DNA of 64,000 nucleotides from an uncultured Acidobacteriia bacterium (GTDB lineage: Bacteria; Acidobacteriota; Terriglobia; Bryobacterales; Bryobacteraceae), in the NCBI GenBank assembly GCA_903828455.1, contig CAIKMJ010000046.1:248001-312000 (forward strand), given 5' to 3'. Below the pieces are notes generated by a model, which ran no database searches, was not told the origin of the DNA, and worked only from the letters and a program-made list of their open reading frames with translations. Shown here piece after piece: positions 61,675-64,000 of this stretch. Position 1 is the stretch's first letter. Each line of letters starts with the position of its first letter. Both the position numbers and the translations under genes were made by a program.

Positions 61675-61710
61675 GCTTCACGTGTAGGTATATATACCTA
61701 CACGTGAAGC
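61675..61710. repeat. Perfect 36-bp palindrome
   Basis: GCTTCACGTGTAGGTATA is followed directly by its exact reverse complement. The 18-bp centre GTAGGTATATATACCTAC is almost the same as the operator-like site at 61588-61607. It lies exactly at the point where the parE-like gene stops (61711). It could be a second operator, a cruciform or a junction left by insertion. No T-run follows on either strand. Confidence 0.8.
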
Positions 61711-61821
61711 CTATAAATTCTCCGCCACGCTCCGCGCAGCGGTTGGACTATCCCGCCTGATGTGTAGGATTCCCGCTTCCGGTTGCGCGAACGCTTCCGG
61801 CGCCCACCGCATCAACCTCAC
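61711..61821 (-). pseudogene. Truncated ParE/RelE-type toxin gene
   Basis: A GTG at 61821 overlaps the antitoxin stop (GTGA) and opens a 36-codon frame: MRLMRWAPEAFAQPEAGILH, then IRRDSPTAARSVAENL, then TAG. The pattern W-x-PEA-x5-E-x-I-x-x-I-x-x-DSPxAAR-x-VAE is the N-terminal third of ParE-family toxins, which usually have 95-105 residues. The frame ends one base before the 36-bp palindrome, and I find no remainder of parE in the window. It is probably non-functional. Confidence 0.65.
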
Positions 61822-62042
61822 GAATGAAAGAGCCGGTCGATCCTGCCCAGCACATCCTTGTGCTCAACAAACTCTCCCCGGTCGGCCTGCGCGATTCCCT
61901 TTTGCACACCGGCAACAAAGCGCACCTGATTGTCCGGCATCCTCACAACCGTGTCTTTCATAAGTTGTTCAGCGTCCTGGCCGCTCGAATCGGCCAGTTG
62001 CTGCAGCCGTGTTTCAACGTCGGGCGGGAAATGCACTTCCAT
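61818..62042 (-). CDS. ParD/CopG-like antitoxin, partner of the truncated toxin
   Basis: The 74-residue protein from the ATG at 62042 begins MEVHFPPDVETRLQQLADSSGQ, a ribbon-helix-helix-like N-terminus. It continues with KGIAQADRGEFVEHKDVLGRID, the toxin-contacting tail seen in ParD-type antitoxins. The track start (TTG, 3 codons earlier) lacks the AAGGG ribosome site that precedes this ATG. The adjoining parE-like gene is cut short, so this antitoxin now appears to be an orphan. Confidence 0.72.
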   Translation of the reverse strand: MEVHFPPDVETRLQQLADSSGQDAEQLMKDTVVRMPDNQVRFVAGVQKGIAQADRGEFVEHKDVLGRIDRLFHS

Positions 62043-62084
62043 GCCCTTCAAGTTACGCGAAAACCAGAGTAGCCGTAACTCCCC

Positions 62085-63608
62085 CTACTCCAGCTTCAGA
62101 AACCGCTCCGGATTCTCCGCCGCATCCCCCGCCGCGCGCGCCAGGCTCAGCTTCGCCACATTGTGCGCGAACACCCCGTTAATGTAATCCAGCTCCGCAT
62201 TCGCCACCGCCGCCTGCGCCTGCGACACATCCACCGTATCCGTCACCCCCGCCTCCAGCCGCTGCCGCGTCAGCTCCAGCGTCTGCCGCGTCACTTCCAG
62301 ATTCCGCCGCGCCAGCTCCACCTGGCTCGCCGCCGACGCCATATCCAGATACGCACTCCGCACCTCGCTCTCCGCCCGGCTCCGCGTATCCGCCAGTTCC
62401 GCCCGCCGCTGCTCCAGCGCCGCCGCGGCCTGTTCAATATCGCCACTCGCCCGCCCGCCCTGCCAGATCGGAATCTTCAGCGTCCCCGTCACCGAAAACG
62501 TCCCGTGCGCCTCCGCCGGATTCGTCCCGATCACCCCGTAATCCGCACTCATCGCCAGCGACGGTATCCTCTCCGCCCTCGCCGCCGCCATGCTCCTCTG
62601 CGCCGCCTGAATCTGCGCCTCCGCCGCGTGAATATCGGCCCGCTTCATCAGCGCCTCGGCCACCGCCTCGTCCTGCGTCTCCACGCCCGCCGCCGCATAC
62701 GGAACATCTTCCGCAATATCGAACCCGTCATTCGGAGCCAGCCCGATCAGCCGCGCCAGATTGATCTTCTGCTTCGCGAGATCGTTCTCCAGCGTCACCA
62801 CTCTCTGCTTCTGCGTCAGCTCCAGCACTTCATTCCGGTTCACGTCGATCTGCGCCACCAGCCCCACCGCGCGCTGCTGCTCGGTCTGCCGGTACAGCGC
62901 CTCCGCCGCCTCCACCTGCGCCCGCGCCGAAATCACCCGCGCCTTCGCCGCCGCCACCTGTAAGTACGCGCCCCCCACCGCCATCGCCACTAAGTCCTTC
63001 GCATCTTTCGAAAGTAACTCCGCCGCCCGCACGCTCTCCTGCGCCGACCGGTAGTTATTCAGCGCCGTCAGATCCGCTATATTCTGCGTCAGCCTCGCCC
63101 GCAGATCGAAGTAATTGAACGGCCCCACCACCGTCGGAAACGCAACTCCCGGTATCGGCAAACTAATCCGGAATCCCTGCGCCCGCAGATTCGTCTGCTG
63201 CACCGTCTCCCCCAGCGTGCCATTCACATTCGGCATCAGCGCGCTCCGCACCGCCGCCGCCTGCCCCTGCGCCTGCCGCACCGTGTACGTCAGGCCGCGC
63301 GTCCCCAGGTTGTACTCCAGCCCGCGCTTCACCGCCTCCCGCAGCGTCAGCTTCCCGCTCACCGCCCCTTCGCCCCGCACGCTGCCCGCATACGGCCCCT
63401 GCACCTGAATCGTCGGATTGATCGTATTCACGCTGCTCGTCGTCCCCGGCACCGGCTGCTGCCCCGCGCTCACCGACCCGCCGCCGCCCGCGCGCCCCGA
63501 CAGCGCCACCTGATTCGCCACCGTAGTCGTCGCCGGCGCGCCCGCCTGCGCCCACGCCGATAACACCGCACTAACTCCAATGAGTACGATCCGCATCCCG
63601 CTTTTCAT
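62085..63608 (-). CDS. TolC-family outer-membrane efflux protein
   Basis: The 507-residue protein has a signal peptide (VLIGVSAVLSAWAQA), a Gly/Ser/Pro-rich region to about residue 80, then two outer-membrane efflux protein repeats (LTLREAVKRGLEYN, ending in LEAGVTDTVDVSQAQAAVANAELDYINGVF). Long coiled coils rich in Ala, Gln and Glu form the periplasmic tunnel. It lies 36 bp after an ABC-2 permease gene, so it is likely the outer-membrane channel of a tripartite exporter. The outer membrane is again implied. Confidence 0.9.
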   Translation of the reverse strand: MKSGMRIVLIGVSAVLSAWAQAGAPATTTVANQVALSGRAGGGGSVSAGQQPVPGTTSSVNTINPTIQVQGPYAGSVRGEGAVSGKLTLREAVKRGLEYNLGTRGLTYTVRQAQGQAAAVRSALMPNVNGTLGETVQQTNLRAQGFRISLPIPGVAFPTVVGPFNYFDLRARLTQNIADLTALNNYRSAQESVRAAELLSKDAKDLVAMAVGGAYLQVAAAKARVISARAQVEAAEALYRQTEQQRAVGLVAQIDVNRNEVLELTQKQRVVTLENDLAKQKINLARLIGLAPNDGFDIAEDVPYAAAGVETQDEAVAEALMKRADIHAAEAQIQAAQRSMAAARAERIPSLAMSADYGVIGTNPAEAHGTFSVTGTLKIPIWQGGRASGDIEQAAAALEQRRAELADTRSRAESEVRSAYLDMASAASQVELARRNLEVTRQTLELTRQRLEAGVTDTVDVSQAQAAVANAELDYINGVFAHNVAKLSLARAAGDAAENPERFLKLE

Positions 63609-63644
63609 AACGTAAGTGCCCTCATGACCCCACGAACTCCCCGC

Positions 63645-64000
63645 CTAACTCAACATCTTCCGGAACCGCCACACACTCAGCGTCACCAGCAGCACCGTAA
63701 AGATCCCCAGCACCAGAAAATTCAGCCACAACGCCTCGAACCCCGTGCCCTTGATCATGTTCGACCTCGCAATCACACTGAAGTGCCGGATCGGATTCAC
63801 CCTCACCAGCGGCTGCAGCCAGTCCGGAATCGCCTCCGCCGGCGTCACCGCTCCCGATGCCGTCGTCAGCAGCGGATTCACAAAGAAACTCGTCAGCTGC
63901 GCCTGCTGCGCCGATTTCGAAAACGTCGCAATCACCGTCCCCAGCGCAATCCCCGACAGCGTGCACAAACACGCCCCGCAAAACACCACAAACAGATTCC
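63645..64000 (-). CDS. ABC-2 type transporter permease (5' part cut by window edge)
   Basis: Only the C-terminal 118 or so residues are inside the window. The track start (a GTG) is internal, and the frame stays open to the edge. The segment has LSGIALGTVIATFSKSAQQAQLTSFFVNPLLTTASGAVTPAEAIPDWLQPLVRVNPIRHF, the conserved end of ABC-2/YhhJ-type permeases, and a final membrane helix with VWRFRKML. It probably pairs with the TolC-family gene downstream and with ATPase and adaptor genes beyond the window. Confidence 0.85.
   Translation of the reverse strand, partial: NLFVVFCGACLCTLSGIALGTVIATFSKSAQQAQLTSFFVNPLLTTASGAVTPAEAIPDWLQPLVRVNPIRHFSVIARSNMIKGTGFEALWLNFLVLGIFTVLLVTLSVWRFRKMLS

Overview
The window looks like the chromosome of a motile, aerobic, diderm bacterium of the Acidobacteriota, most likely near Bryobacter/Solibacter. 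The evidence is the alternative complex III-caa3 oxidase supercluster, the Solibacter-type TIGR03437 domain in a secreted YHYH protein, a YpdA-type thiol reductase and a TolC/ABC-2 exporter. The assignment is an inference from gene content. I see no tRNA, rRNA, CRISPR array or complete insertion sequence.

Bases 1-21,100 hold a flagellar cluster. A nearly unbroken minus-strand run (fliK-flgD-flgE-fliN-fliO-P-Q-R-flhB-flhA-flhF-fliA-fliY-like-DUF-flgM-flgK-flgL-fliM-fliW) encodes the hook, export gate, switch, sigma-28 and its anti-sigma factor. A divergent plus-strand operon (flgF-G-H-I-J) encodes the distal rod and the L and P rings. fliS and cheY close the region. A near-consensus sigma-28 promoter lies before fliK, upstream of fliA itself. 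Flagellin, the filament cap, the MS ring, the ATPase and the stator must be elsewhere.

Bases 21,172-33,868 are a minus-strand respiratory supercluster, actABCDEF-hypothetical-sco-coxBACD. It encodes a quinol:cytochrome c oxidoreductase, a copper chaperone and a caa3-type oxidase with an A2-type catalytic subunit.

Bases 34,440-52,541 are mostly housekeeping: aroA-recQ; ypdA-alaS; a PilZ-DnaJ fusion; wecB; infA; a cold-shock gene with a structured leader; a GT2 glycosyltransferase; a PLP dehydratase; xerC-trmFO; and a large secreted TIGR03437-Fn3-PEBP-YHYH protein.

Bases 53,544-59,772 hold the most unusual system. It resembles the Campylobacter Ftr1/ABC iron-uptake locus: Ftr1-DUF2318, two FtsX-type permeases and an ABC ATPase. 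The ATPase is fused in frame to what reads as a complete DtxR-family metal-dependent repressor. A perfect 6-1-6 inverted repeat overlaps the expected transcription start of the operon. trxB and ridA follow.

Bases 59,817-62,042 are a defence/addiction patch. A convergent AbiEii/AbiEi-like type IV toxin-antitoxin pair lies beside two related palindromes, one a perfect 36-mer. The 36-mer abuts a parE-like toxin gene cut to 36 codons, whose ParD-like antitoxin is intact. A TolC-family protein and the end of an ABC-2 permease gene finish the window.
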